From Acidobacteriota bacterium (GTDB lineage Bacteria; Acidobacteriota; UBA6911; RPQK01; JAJDTT01): 64,000 nt of DNA. The translations under genes and the position numbers were made by a program. The notes beneath the pieces are model-generated. The model made no database searches, was not told the DNA's origin, and saw nothing but the letters and a program-made list of their open reading frames with translations. Below are positions 1-9,360 of this stretch, piece by piece; the first letter of the stretch is position 1; the number at the start of each line of letters is the position of its first letter. The stretch spans positions 16,980 to 80,979 of the forward strand of contig JAPPLF010000018.1 in the NCBI GenBank assembly GCA_028874215.1. The letters are read 5' to 3'.

Positions 1-303
1 CAATGCTCCCTCCTGGACGATTTCCCCCTGCTCGACATGCAACTTGTGGACCCTGCCGGAGACTCGGAAGGCGAGGCCGGCACTCCTCTCTGCTTTCGCA
101 ACGCCGGTGAAACGGAGGACCCGGGCTCCACCCTGGGCGGACACCTCAACGGACTTGACCGGACGGGGCCGAGGTTCCGGAAGTGGTTCCTGCGGGCGCT
201 CTCCGGATCCACAGGACCCGCCGCCGAGCGCCATCGCCGCCGCGCCGAGGAGCCTCGCCGTTGCCCGGAGGACGCGTCCTGCCGGGCGGCAGAATCCGGT
301 CAC
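1..303 (-). CDS. RND-type efflux membrane-fusion (HlyD/AcrA-like) lipoprotein, N-terminal part
   Basis: The gene reads leftward out of the window, so only about 100 N-terminal residues are visible. I chose a GTG start at 303 because it opens an arginine-rich n-region, a short hydrophobic stretch and a lipobox-like GGSC. A proline-rich linker follows, then a segment typical of membrane-fusion adaptors (FRVSGRVHKLHVEQGEIVQ), which is the start of the barrel/lipoyl hairpin. These adaptors bridge an inner-membrane RND pump to a TolC channel. The gene begins 13 nt after the stop of the TolC-like gene at 317-2728 on the same strand, so the two probably form one operon with the pump off the left edge. 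The family call is firm; the substrate is unknown. Confidence 0.8.
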   Translation of the reverse strand, partial: MTGFCRPAGRVLRATARLLGAAAMALGGGSCGSGERPQEPLPEPRPRPVKSVEVSAQGGARVLRFTGVAKAERSAGLAFRVSGRVHKLHVEQGEIVQEGAL

Positions 304-316
304 GGGTCGAGTTGCT

Positions 317-2728
317 TCAGTCCGTGTGCACATCGCGCCCTCTCTCCCGGTAGAACTTCTCCAATCGCCGGAGCCAGGCGTCGCGTTCCGCCGGAGATCG
401 GAAATAATCGAAACGTCCCACCGCGCGCTGCACCGCCATCAAGTGGATCAGGTGGTCGAACACGGCGTTGGCCGCGCTCAGGTCCGCGGCCAGCATTTGC
501 GACTGGGCATCCAGAACCCGGATGATGCCCACCACACCCTGCGAGTAGGAGTTGCGGACCAGTTCGAAGTTCTCCCGGGCAGCGGACGCGGCTTCCTGCG
601 CCAGCTCGATCCCGGCGAAGGAGACGCCGGCTTCCAACAGGGCCGAACGGACCCGCTGTTCGATGGCCAGTCGAGTGGCCGTCCGCTCGATCGCCATTTC
701 TTCGAGTTCGATCTGCGCCCGGCTCCTGCGGGCTCGCAACGCCCCTCCCTCGAAGAGGGGTAGCGAAGCACGAACGCTGATGCTCCAGTCCGTCCCGCCC
801 CCTCCGAGTCCCTCCGGGAAGAGACTCAGGCCGCCGGCGCTCCGCTGTCCCTGCACTTGCGCGTCAAGCCCGAGTTCCGGCAGATACAAGGCTCGTTTGG
901 AAGCCAGCACGATTCTCTTGCGGGCCCGGATGGACGCGTCGATCCGCCTCAGCTCCGGGGAGCCGTCCAGCGCTTCGAAGGTCATGAACTGCCGAAAGAG
1001 ACCGAACGCTCCCCGACGCTCGATGTAGGGTCGCAGACGTTCGAAGTTGACCGTCAGGCCGGGGTCGGCGAGACCGGCTTCGGAGGTCTGGAACGGTTCT
1101 TCCAGTGACCGGTTGAGGACGCGGTTGACGGCGATCTCGGCTGCCTTCCGACGCGCCGATGCCTCCAGGAGGGCGAGCCGGTTACGGGCGATCTCGCTGC
1201 GCCAGCGCAGGACTTCGTCCCGTCCGGTCGCGCCGGCACGGAAACGACGGCGCGCCAGACTCAGGTTGGACCGGCTCAATTGCAGGTTGTTGCGCTGGAT
1301 TGCGTCGTAGGTCTTGGCGCGGAGGACGTCGAGATAGCTCTGGGCAGCTTCCAGCACGATGTCCAGCCGCAACTGCCACGCCTCTTCTTCGCGAGCGATC
1401 TGGCTCTGGCGCTCCACGTCGTAGCCTGCCCGGACCCGTTCCGAATACAGCAACTGGCTGAACCCGAGCGAACCGGAAAGCTGGCGGTCCCCGAACACGG
1501 CGCCCGCCCCGGCCAGCTTGCTGCCCCCGCCCGAAACGCTCACCCGCGGCAGCAGGGGCGCCCGAGCTTCGCTCACCAGCCGCAGCCCGGCATCGATCCG
1601 CTTCCCGGCCGCAGCCAGGTCGAGATTGACCTTGACGGCATCCTCCACCACGGCCGAGAGGGAAAGCAATCGCCCGGCCGGCGCGGCCGCCTCCCCCAGG
1701 AGTTCGGCATCCGTCAAGGTGGAGAACTTCAGGTCGACGCCGATGGCGCTCGCGGTCGTCAGGTTGAGGGTCAACTGCTCGCCCACGCTGAAATCGATGG
1801 GCAACTCCGCCGCCGCCTCGCCCTGCACGATGTTGAAGAGGTTCAAGGCGACGCGCCGGACGAACGACTGCTCCGAGCGGTCCAGCTTCAGACTGGCCAT
1901 CGCTCCGCGCTGGACGTCGGTCCTTCCGGCGAGAGCGTAGGAGGGCAATCTCTTCTCGATCAATCCTGCGATGAGCCGCTCGAACTCTCCAGGGGAGAGG
2001 TGGGACAGAAGGCCCAATATCACCGCCTCGGTATCGGGAGGCAGCGCGTCAAGCGCTGCTTCGGCGGAGTTGCCCACCACTATGAAATCCACGGCAATGC
2101 CCATGGGAGCGAGACGGCGGCGGAATTCGCCGCGCATGGCTCGCAGCGGCTCCTCGAGGCGCGGTATGGTCAGCACCGCGAGCCGGGAAAAGGGCGCGAG
2201 CTTGCGGAACTCCCGGATCTCGCGCTCCAGATCCTGGTTGTAGGAGACGTAGCTCAGGTTTCTGACACCACTCACCCGGTGCCGTGACAGGCTCTCCCTG
2301 CCGGGCACCGGGCGCTCGCGCACTTCCACGGGCAGGCCTTCGACTTCAGGGTTCAGCACGGGCGCCGCAATCACCGGCTTCGGCAGGTCTGCGGCACGCG
2401 CCGCCTGAGAGGCTCCCACGATGCCGAGCACCAGGACCGCATCGACTTCCGGGTCCGCCAACAGAGCGCTCAGGTGTCGGCGGGACGTTTCGGCGGTCCA
2501 ATCACCCACCATTTGTTTCTCGGGTGGGAAGGAAACGTCATGGCGGCCGCCCAAGAGACGAATGGACTCTTTTCGGACCGCCTCTCGAAATGCGAGCTCG
2601 CGATCGGCCGCGCCGTCGAGCACCGTTCCCACCCGAACGGTCGACATTTGCGCCGCAGCCGGAATGCCGGACAGGATGGCCAGCAGTGCAGCACCGCAAC
2701 CCAGCTTGGATCGAGCGATCATTCCCAT
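317..2728 (-). CDS. TolC-family outer-membrane efflux protein with N-terminal ABC substrate-binding-like domain
   Basis: About 803 residues. The start at 2728 (alternative 2722) follows a GGGGAG ribosome-binding site and gives a clean signal peptide ending in IPAAAQ. The open frame continues upstream but has no signal-like start. Residues about 30-330 resemble the periplasmic binding proteins of the ABC_sub_bind type (alternating beta/alpha pattern with VDAVLVLGIVG and PKPVIAAPVLNP). Residues about 340-790 are a TolC-type channel, with two alpha-rich halves and the typical C-terminal FELVRNSYSQGVVGIIRVLD repeat motif. TolC proteins normally have 420-500 residues, so this is a two-domain fusion. 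It sits immediately upstream of the membrane-fusion gene and is divergent from the sialidase at 2956. The fused domain may sense or capture the export substrate, which is inference. Confidence 0.85.
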   Translation of the reverse strand: MGMIARSKLGCGAALLAILSGIPAAAQMSTVRVGTVLDGAADRELAFREAVRKESIRLLGGRHDVSFPPEKQMVGDWTAETSRRHLSALLADPEVDAVLVLGIVGASQAARAADLPKPVIAAPVLNPEVEGLPVEVRERPVPGRESLSRHRVSGVRNLSYVSYNQDLEREIREFRKLAPFSRLAVLTIPRLEEPLRAMRGEFRRRLAPMGIAVDFIVVGNSAEAALDALPPDTEAVILGLLSHLSPGEFERLIAGLIEKRLPSYALAGRTDVQRGAMASLKLDRSEQSFVRRVALNLFNIVQGEAAAELPIDFSVGEQLTLNLTTASAIGVDLKFSTLTDAELLGEAAAPAGRLLSLSAVVEDAVKVNLDLAAAGKRIDAGLRLVSEARAPLLPRVSVSGGGSKLAGAGAVFGDRQLSGSLGFSQLLYSERVRAGYDVERQSQIAREEEAWQLRLDIVLEAAQSYLDVLRAKTYDAIQRNNLQLSRSNLSLARRRFRAGATGRDEVLRWRSEIARNRLALLEASARRKAAEIAVNRVLNRSLEEPFQTSEAGLADPGLTVNFERLRPYIERRGAFGLFRQFMTFEALDGSPELRRIDASIRARKRIVLASKRALYLPELGLDAQVQGQRSAGGLSLFPEGLGGGGTDWSISVRASLPLFEGGALRARRSRAQIELEEMAIERTATRLAIEQRVRSALLEAGVSFAGIELAQEAASAARENFELVRNSYSQGVVGIIRVLDAQSQMLAADLSAANAVFDHLIHLMAVQRAVGRFDYFRSPAERDAWLRRLEKFYRERGRDVHTD

Positions 2729-2955
2729 GCCTCGCGTGTTCTCCCCGATGCGGCTGACAAGGTCGACTTCATTGGAGTTTCTCAGGTCACGGTGCCGCCA
2801 GATCCGCTCTGAAGTCCCAATGACACACCCGATACAACATATCGTCCGGAAAATCGGAGAGATTATACTGAACAACCCGTTCCGGCCGCCGAAGCGAACC
2901 GCAGCTCCGGCCGCATCCGGAACGCTGCATGTGGCAGTGGAAAGGAACTTTTCGG

Positions 2956-4155
2956 ATGTCAGAGCATACTCCGGTTCGAATGATGGCCATATTGTCGATG
3001 GGACTCGCCGCCCTGGTGGGGTTGAACCCCTGGCCGGCGAGCCTCGCTGGAGGGTCCGCGGCAGCGGCAAAGCGGGCCGAATGGACCCACCCCCAGGCTC
3101 GACAACTGGTCACGGACCGCGACGGCCCCTTCGTTTTGCTGGACGACGGCCGGCTCATGACGGTGGAGGGCAACGAAGCCCACTTCTCCCGCGACGACGG
3201 CCGCACCTGGAGCAGCAGGGGACCCGTGTTCCGGGAACGGGACCCCGAAATACATCGGGAATGGCGCGTCCTGCACAAGACCCGGGAGGGCGCTATCGTG
3301 CTGGTGTTCCTGGACACCAAGACCCGGAAATGGGGTTGGAACAACGAGACCCACGAACCGGAGCCCGGTGTCTTCAACGAGGTCTGGTCCGTACGCAGTC
3401 TGGATGGCGGGGAAAGTTGGATCGATGCCCAGCTCCTCTCCCGGGAATACTGCGGGGCCATGGTCGATATCCTGGAGACCAGTTCCGGCCGGGTGGTGGT
3501 TCCCGTGATGAAGGTCCTGCGCAATCCGGGGCGCCACGCCTTCGTATTCTACTTTTCCGACGACGCGGGCCGCACCTGGGCCCGGAGCAATCTCATCGAT
3601 CTGGGTGGACACGGGCATCACGACGGGGCCATCGAGCCGACTCTGGTCCAACTCCGGGACGGCCGCCTCTGGACTCTGATCCGCACCAACTGGGACCGCT
3701 TCTGGGAGGCGTTCTCCCAGGACGAGGGCCGTTCCTGGCGGGTGATCCGTCCCAGCGGCATCGACGCCAGCAGCGCCCCGGGCCACCTGATCCGCCTGTC
3801 CAGCGGCCGTCTCGTCCTGGCCTGGAACCGTCTCCACCCGGAGGGGATGACGCTCCAGGAGTGGAACCGCACGCCCGGAGCGCGCAGGGAATTTCCCTAT
3901 TCCCGCATTCCCGGCAGTTCCCAGCGGGGAGAGCTGTCCATCGCCTTCTCGGAAGACGACGGCAAGACCTGGACCCGCCCCCAGGTGGTGGCCCGGCAGC
4001 CCGGCGGGTGGCTCTCCTACCCATTCCTGTTCGAACGCCGGCCCGGTGAGATCTGGCTGACGACCCACTATGCGGGGATTCGCACCGGCGGCAGGAGGGA
4101 GATCATTGCCGGCGTGCGGCTGCGGCTGATGGAGTCGGATTTCGCTGGAGAATGA
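2956..4155 (+). CDS. exo-alpha-sialidase-like (BNR/Asp-box) secreted glycosidase
   Basis: About 399 residues with an N-terminal signal segment (residues 8-40). The start at 2956 follows AAAGGAA at 2941; an in-frame ATG at 2929 is less likely. Five Asp boxes of the form S-x-D-x-G-x-T/S-W can be read: SRDDGRTW, SLDGGESW, SDDAGRTW, SQDEGRSW and SEDDGKTW. This is the signature of six-bladed GH33-type sialidase propellers. Asp boxes are structural, so activity on sialic acid is probable but not proven; many environmental members act on other sugars. It is divergent from the efflux operon and convergent with the Rieske oxygenase at 4207-5451. Confidence 0.82.
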   Translation: MSEHTPVRMMAILSMGLAALVGLNPWPASLAGGSAAAAKRAEWTHPQARQLVTDRDGPFVLLDDGRLMTVEGNEAHFSRDDGRTWSSRGPVFRERDPEIHREWRVLHKTREGAIVLVFLDTKTRKWGWNNETHEPEPGVFNEVWSVRSLDGGESWIDAQLLSREYCGAMVDILETSSGRVVVPVMKVLRNPGRHAFVFYFSDDAGRTWARSNLIDLGGHGHHDGAIEPTLVQLRDGRLWTLIRTNWDRFWEAFSQDEGRSWRVIRPSGIDASSAPGHLIRLSSGRLVLAWNRLHPEGMTLQEWNRTPGARREFPYSRIPGSSQRGELSIAFSEDDGKTWTRPQVVARQPGGWLSYPFLFERRPGEIWLTTHYAGIRTGGRREIIAGVRLRLMESDFAGE

Positions 4156-4206
4156 GTTTTCGGAGAGCGTCTGTCCCTGGACGGGTGCGCTCTTGGTCCT
4201 TGTTCC

Positions 4207-5451
4207 TCAGCTTGTGGAATTCGCGCCCAACTCCTCCAGGTACCACTGGCAGAACCGGTCCACCGTCTCCTCGGCGGTACTGTAGATTCCCGGACGGTAG
4301 TAGCGGCTGTTGACGCCGGCCTGGTTGTTCTCGCAGATCTCCTTGTCCTCTTCCAGCGTCTTGAGCCACAGCCAGGTCACCTCGTCCGGATCGTAGTCGA
4401 CGCCCTCGACGGCGTCGGGATGCACGAGCCAGGTGAGCTCCACCTCGGTCTCCTGGGCGGAGACCGGCGTGAACCGGGTCGCCATTCCGTAGTCGTTGGT
4501 GGCGACGAGCCAGTTGATGGGAAAGAACATGATGGAGGAGACGCCCCCGTCGTAGGCGTCGTAGTCCCCCATGAGGGGAGCCAAGGGTTGCCCGGTCCTG
4601 CTCTGGGTCAGATAGCCCGGACGGATGGGTCGGCGGCCCCCGTGCTGCCGGATTCCCGTGTCTCGGTCGAACGGTTCGGGATCGTGATCCGTCCGGCAGA
4701 TCTCCTTCTTCCACCGGGAGGTGTAGCGGTCCAGCTCCTCGCCGAAGCGCTTCGATTCGCCCGCCCGCACGTAGCTCATGACGGAGGTCAGCTCGGGATG
4801 CGTGTGAAGGCAGTGGTAGCACTCGAAGAAGTTCTCGGCCACCAGCTTCCAGTTGGCGCGGATGACGTGACTGACGCGCGAGCAGATCTTGGCTGCCGGC
4901 CATCCATGGGGAGAAAAGAGGTTCGAGATGTCCCGGGCGAGGGGATCGAACGGCGGGGGCGCCTCGGCCAGGCAGATGAAGATCAGTCCTTCAACGACGC
5001 GGACATGGCAACGGTGCAGGGGGAAATCCTCCCGATCGAAGCCGCCGGGCATGTGCCGGGCGGAGAGCAGGGACCCGTCCAATCCGTAGGTCCAGGAGTG
5101 GTAGGGACAGACGAAGCGCTTGACCGAACCCTCCTCCTCCAGGCAGATCCTGGATCCGCGATGCCGGCAGACATTGAGCAGGGCGCGGATCTCGTCGTCC
5201 CGGTCCCGGACGATCACCACCGACTCTCCGCCCAGAGAATAGAGGAAATAGTCGCCGGCGGCCGGCAGCCGGCTCACGTGGCCCACGATCTGCCAATGGC
5301 GCAGGTGGATCCGCTCCATGTCCAGCTCGAAGATCCGCGATGAGTTGTAAAACGGCTGCTCCAGGGTGAGGCCGGGCTTTCGGGAGTCGATCAACTGCGA
5401 CAAGGAGAATCCGTTACCGACTGCGTCTGTCATAACCATGTCACATCGCAA
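4207..5451 (-). CDS. Rieske non-heme iron oxygenase, catalytic (alpha) subunit
   Basis: 414 residues, the normal length for ring-hydroxylating oxygenase alpha subunits. The Rieske [2Fe-2S] site is C95-x-H97 and C115-x2-H118 (NVCRHRGS and CPYHSWTYGLDG). The mononuclear iron site is visible as the E210-x2-H213-x4-H218 pattern in ENFFECYHCLHTH. An acidic residue bridges the two centres, a Glu here where many dioxygenases have Asp. No ferredoxin, reductase or beta subunit is adjacent; the nearest ferredoxin gene is 30 kb away. The start could be 5451, 5439 or 5433, and none has a convincing ribosome-binding site. The substrate cannot be assigned; homologues act on aromatics or on quaternary amines such as carnitine. 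Confidence 0.9.
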   Translation of the reverse strand: MRCDMVMTDAVGNGFSLSQLIDSRKPGLTLEQPFYNSSRIFELDMERIHLRHWQIVGHVSRLPAAGDYFLYSLGGESVVIVRDRDDEIRALLNVCRHRGSRICLEEEGSVKRFVCPYHSWTYGLDGSLLSARHMPGGFDREDFPLHRCHVRVVEGLIFICLAEAPPPFDPLARDISNLFSPHGWPAAKICSRVSHVIRANWKLVAENFFECYHCLHTHPELTSVMSYVRAGESKRFGEELDRYTSRWKKEICRTDHDPEPFDRDTGIRQHGGRRPIRPGYLTQSRTGQPLAPLMGDYDAYDGGVSSIMFFPINWLVATNDYGMATRFTPVSAQETEVELTWLVHPDAVEGVDYDPDEVTWLWLKTLEEDKEICENNQAGVNSRYYRPGIYSTAEETVDRFCQWYLEELGANSTS

Positions 5452-5476
5452 TTGAATTGAACGCGGAAGCCGCCAT

Positions 5477-6379
5477 CTATCTGGCCAGCAGCTTTGCCAT
5501 CAGGAACTCCGTCGCACTGGCGTACTGCGCCGACTTCGATACGCCTTCGATGAGCAAGTGGCACTCGTGTCCCAGGCGGTCCGACTTCTCCTTGACCTTG
5601 ATCCCGTACACGGGGTGGTGGATCCCGTGCCCGGCGTCCTCCGAGGGGAGCGTCATGTTGTTTCCATACGTCATCAGCAGCGGGGGATCGTCGGCGGTCA
5701 GATGATTGTAGGGCGAGAACTCGATGTAAAGCGGCCGGTGCTTCTCGTAGTTGGCCAGGGCCGCTTCGATGGTCTGCTCGCCCACCGCCATGTTGATCAT
5801 GCGATGCTTCAGGACGTTGGGTCCCAACCAGGGTTCGATCACCTTGGGGTCGATGGAGGTCTGTCCGCCGTGAACTGCCGCCGCCGTCACCCGGGTCGAC
5901 TCGCGGAACACGGGGTCGGCGGCGTGGGGGTCCGCCAGATCGTCGTGCAGCAGGAGCCACATGGAGGTGCACGCTCCCGCGCTGCTTCCGGTCAAAGCGA
6001 TGCGACGCTTGTCGAGGTTCCACTCCGAGGCCTTCCAGCGCAGAAACTGGATGGCCCGGGCTGCATCGTGAACCGGAGCCGGAAGGGGGGACCCGGGGGT
6101 CAGGCGGTAGTTGACGGCGGCGTAGGAGATACCCTTCTTGAGGTACGGTCGGAAATCCGACAAGTGCCGGGTCTTGTCGCCGCCGGTCCAACCTCCGCCG
6201 TGAATGAAGACCAGGAGGGGGCGGGGACCCTGGCCCTCCGCTTTCCAGAAATCCAGCCGGTTGCGTGCGTGCGGTCCGTAGGCCACGTCGGCGTGGGTCG
6301 GCGCCGGCGGGGTCCAGGCACCTGCCAAGGTCGAAGTGCACGCCGCCAAGCTCGCCAGCAGGAGCCAGAGAATTGTCAT
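5477..6379 (-). CDS. secreted alpha/beta-hydrolase, carboxylesterase (BD-FAE/lipase-like)
   Basis: About 300 residues. The ATG at 6379 follows a strong GGAGGA site and starts a signal peptide ending near residue 20 (TSTLAGA). The HGGGW oxyanion-hole motif lies at residues 60-64 and the nucleophile elbow GSSAG at 131-135 (Ser133). A His-containing segment near the C-terminus (GHECHLL) probably supplies the catalytic histidine. This is the hormone-sensitive-lipase/feruloyl-esterase-like branch that removes acyl groups from polysaccharides or small esters. It is codirectional with the Rieske gene across a 25-nt gap, so they may be co-transcribed, and divergent from the propeller gene at 6659. 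Confidence 0.87.
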   Translation of the reverse strand: MTILWLLLASLAACTSTLAGAWTPPAPTHADVAYGPHARNRLDFWKAEGQGPRPLLVFIHGGGWTGGDKTRHLSDFRPYLKKGISYAAVNYRLTPGSPLPAPVHDAARAIQFLRWKASEWNLDKRRIALTGSSAGACTSMWLLLHDDLADPHAADPVFRESTRVTAAAVHGGQTSIDPKVIEPWLGPNVLKHRMINMAVGEQTIEAALANYEKHRPLYIEFSPYNHLTADDPPLLMTYGNNMTLPSEDAGHGIHHPVYGIKVKEKSDRLGHECHLLIEGVSKSAQYASATEFLMAKLLAR

Positions 6380-6495
6380 TTCGGTTTCCTCCTCTGAAAC
6401 GCGCCTATCAGGAGACTCGGTTTCACGGAGGTTAGCACAAGCCGTTTCCCGGCGGCAGAAGCAAAGTGGCCGCTTCTTGGGGAGCACTCTCCCAC

Positions 6496-6519
6496 GAAGG
6501 GACAGTCCGTTTTTCCGGA
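6496..6519 (+). repeat. dispersed short element, GGGACAGTCYGTTTTTCCG type, copy 1
   Basis: GAAGGGACAGTCCGTTTTTC and the following CGG lie in the divergent intergenic region between 6379 and 6659. A near match (one indel, one substitution over 22 nt) occurs at 31021-31045, and weaker relatives occur at 29319-29340 and about 14034-14058. All copies seen are outside genes. Confidence 0.55.
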
Positions 6520-6658
6520 GCACAGGAAGCGGGGGAGTGGTCCAGCCGAGTATGGTGATTCCGGACAGGGACCTGTAATCTCTGGGATCCGGCCCGCCCG
6601 CGGTGATGCGGGGGCAGCGCGGCAAAGCTGCAGCAGACGCGGAAATGGAGGTTCGATC

Positions 6659-8122
6659 ATGAGATGGAGAGCGTTGGTTCTGGGAACGGCGGTCCTGTTG
6701 TCGTCTCCTGTGGCGGTAACCGGTTGGGGGAAGTCCGATTTCGACGCGTCGTTGGACATGGGATCCCGGCGGGAGCTCTTCGTGGACTACCACCTGATCG
6801 GACAGCTCCGGGGCACCCGCCTGAAACTGCACGTTCCCCGGCCCGGAGGCGTCGCCATCTCCTACGAAAAACCCTGGGAAGACTGGTACTCCTTCTACAC
6901 CACCATCCTCAAGGACGGCGATACCTACCGCATGTACTACCGCTGCGGCATGGGGGGGCAGTCCTACACCTGCTATGCCGAGAGCCGGGACGGGATTCGT
7001 TGGACCCGTCCTTCCCTGGGTCTGGTCGAGGTCCAAGGGAGCCGTGAGAACAACCTGATCCTGGACTCGGGACACCAGTTCTGCCCCTTCATCGACGGCC
7101 GCCCGGGCGTACCGGCGGCGGAGCGCTACAAGGCCAACATGGAAGCCAGGGGAGGGCTGCTCGGGTACATCTCCGCCGACGGTATTCGTTGGAAGCTGGT
7201 CCGCGAGGAAGCGATCGTCCCCAGGAAAATCAGGAACCACTTCGACTCCCAGAACGTGATGTTCTGGTCGGCGGCGGAGGGCCGTTACGTCCTCTACTGC
7301 CGGCACGCCGTCGGGGGGCGCCGGTCCGTGGCGCGCTCCACTTCCCGGGACTTCCTCAACTGGACCGATCCTGTCCTCATGACCTACAGCGATACGGGCG
7401 CCACCGTCCCGTCCCAGCATCTCTACACCAACCAGACCCATCCTTACTTCCGGGCGCCGCACATCTACGTGGCCTTGCCGGGCCGTTTTCAAGCCGGCCG
7501 CCGGGTCCTGGACGAGGCCCAGACGGCGGAACTGGGCCCGGACCCGGGCTTTCCGCGCGATCCGGACTGGAGAGTCCGGGACATCGCGGATGGGGTTCTC
7601 CTGACCAGCCGCGCCGGCACCACCATCTATGATTTCACCTTCCGGGAGAGCCTCGTCCGTCCCGGCATCGGCCTCACCAACTGGACCTCGCGCACCAACT
7701 ACCCGGCGCTGGGAGTGGTTCCCACCGGACCGGCGGAGATGTCCTTCTACGTCCAGCGGGACTACGGCCAGACCAACGCCCGGCTGGAGCGGATGGTGTT
7801 GCGGACGGATGGCTTTTCGTCGGTCCATGCCCCCTACGAGGGGGCCGAGATGATCACCAGGACCCTCCGGTTCAGCGGCAGCGAGCTGGTGATCAACTAC
7901 GCCACCTCGGCGGCCGGTAGCCTCCGGGTCGAAATTCAGGACTCCGGCGGAAATCCCATCGCCGGTTTCTCGGCGGACGACGCCGTCCGGATCATCGGAG
8001 ACCAGATCGAGCGAGTGGTCTCCTGGAAGGGGGGCAGCGACCTCAGCCGGATCGCCGGGAAGCCGGTGCGGCTGCGTTTCGTCATGAACGATGCGGATCT
8101 CTATTCGTTTAAGTTCCGGTAG
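6659..8122 (+). CDS. secreted beta-propeller glycosidase-like protein of an uncharacterised family (paralogue 1)
   Basis: 487 residues. The ATG at 6659 follows GGAGG by about 10 nt and gives a signal peptide. Recognisable blocks are RRELFVDYHLIG at about 35-46, KPWEDWYSF, YRMYYR, then CYAESRDGIRWTRPSLGLVE and GSRENN, as in five-bladed propeller glycosidases (GH32/43/130-like fold). A C-terminal beta domain has the conserved TSAAGSLRVEIQD block and ends in PVRLRFVMNDADLYSFKFR. Full paralogues are at 9361, 24663 and 42232, and fragments are at 26246 and 47838. I know of no characterised activity; catalytic residues cannot be assigned from sequence. It sits among sialidases and sulfatases, which suggests glycan processing. 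Confidence 0.75.
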   Translation: MRWRALVLGTAVLLSSPVAVTGWGKSDFDASLDMGSRRELFVDYHLIGQLRGTRLKLHVPRPGGVAISYEKPWEDWYSFYTTILKDGDTYRMYYRCGMGGQSYTCYAESRDGIRWTRPSLGLVEVQGSRENNLILDSGHQFCPFIDGRPGVPAAERYKANMEARGGLLGYISADGIRWKLVREEAIVPRKIRNHFDSQNVMFWSAAEGRYVLYCRHAVGGRRSVARSTSRDFLNWTDPVLMTYSDTGATVPSQHLYTNQTHPYFRAPHIYVALPGRFQAGRRVLDEAQTAELGPDPGFPRDPDWRVRDIADGVLLTSRAGTTIYDFTFRESLVRPGIGLTNWTSRTNYPALGVVPTGPAEMSFYVQRDYGQTNARLERMVLRTDGFSSVHAPYEGAEMITRTLRFSGSELVINYATSAAGSLRVEIQDSGGNPIAGFSADDAVRIIGDQIERVVSWKGGSDLSRIAGKPVRLRFVMNDADLYSFKFR

Positions 8123-8137
8123 GCCGGGAGTGCCGAC

Positions 8138-9160
8138 TCACACGCCGGGCAGGGCCACCTTGGCCAGGTAGATGCTGGTCTCGTCTTCGTGGGACGAGTA
8201 GTAGCTGATCCAGAGAAGCCCCTGGTGCAGGACCATTCCGGCGTAGCTGGTGTCTCCCCCCGATGGCAGCTCCAGGATCTCGGTTGCCGTCGCTGCCTCC
8301 GGGTCCATCCACCAGAGGAGGGTCCGGCGCTCGCCGCCGGGAAGGTGCTGGCGGCCCGACGCCACCAGGCGGCCATCCGGCAGGACCAGGAGGTCGGGAC
8401 CGCCGATGACCACGTTGAGATCCTTCCAATTCCATTGTGTGTACGGCGGCTGCGAGGTTCCGATCTGGGCGGTGTTGTCCTCCCCGTCGCGCCGCAGAAG
8501 GCAGACAGCGGTTCCATCGTCCCGGAACACGATGGCGGTTTCGTTGGGAGACCCGCGATCGAAAAGGACGGGCACCAGGGTCTCGAATCGGAGTCCGTCT
8601 TCGCTCTTGTAGAGCCGGACGAACTCGTCCTGGCTGGGGCGGTGGCCGGCGGCCCGGTGATCGGCGTATGCTCCGCCGTAGGCCGTCCCTTTATGCCAAG
8701 TGACCCGCCAGAGCAGGAAGTCGGGCTCGCCCACCCGCTGAGGGGTGCTCCATTTTGTCCCGTCCCGGGAAAACCAGACCAGCGAGTAAAACTCCAGGTG
8801 GTCCTCGGCCAGGTCCCGCCGGTCCAGCGCCAGCGCCATGAGACGCCCGTCCGGGGTCACCTCCAGCTTGGGGTCCCTCAGATCCTGTCCCGGTTCTCGG
8901 GGAAAGTGGGCGACAGAGGACCACGTTTCCCCGTCCGCCGAGGTGATGATCCGGATGGTTCCGTCGGAGGAAACGTGACTCTCTCCTTCCCGAAAAGTGC
9001 AGAACCAACGGTCCTGGAAGCGGACCAGATCGGTGAAGGCGCTATGGGGAGCCCGGTCCCAGATCTTTTGGACCGAGACCAGTTGGGCCCCCGGCGGCCC
9101 GCAGCCGGCGGCCAAGGATACGGCCGGGAGCAACAGCAGGAATGGATTCCATCTCGACAT
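8138..9160 (-). CDS. exo-sialidase-like propeller lipoprotein
   Basis: 340 residues. The start at 9160 is preceded by GAGGAG. The N-terminus is a lipoprotein signal with lipobox LAAGC at about residue 20, predicting surface or periplasmic anchoring. One clear Asp box (SADGETWSS) and one degenerate one (SRDGTKWSTP) mark a sialidase-type propeller. The blocks LRDPKLEVTPDGRLM and GSPNETAIVFRDDGTAVCLL are typical of exo-alpha-sialidase-like proteins in glycan-utilisation loci. It is convergent with paralogue 1 (15-nt gap) and divergent from paralogue 2. The enzyme class is likely; sialic acid specificity is inferred. Confidence 0.78.
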   Translation of the reverse strand: MSRWNPFLLLLPAVSLAAGCGPPGAQLVSVQKIWDRAPHSAFTDLVRFQDRWFCTFREGESHVSSDGTIRIITSADGETWSSVAHFPREPGQDLRDPKLEVTPDGRLMALALDRRDLAEDHLEFYSLVWFSRDGTKWSTPQRVGEPDFLLWRVTWHKGTAYGGAYADHRAAGHRPSQDEFVRLYKSEDGLRFETLVPVLFDRGSPNETAIVFRDDGTAVCLLRRDGEDNTAQIGTSQPPYTQWNWKDLNVVIGGPDLLVLPDGRLVASGRQHLPGGERRTLLWWMDPEAATATEILELPSGGDTSYAGMVLHQGLLWISYYSSHEDETSIYLAKVALPGV

Positions 9161-9360
9161 TCGATTCTCCTCGTGCGGTACGGACCGGATCGAGTATAGG
9201 CTGACGATTCGAAAACGAAAGGCAGCGGGCCGGCTCGCCCAGCACCATCAACCCATAGTAAGCTGCCACCTCTCCCGTCACTTTGGTGTATCAGCCCCCT
9301 CGCGATCGCAATCGGGCCGGCCGGGGCAATGGCTCCCAAGACAAGGAAGATCCGGATCTC

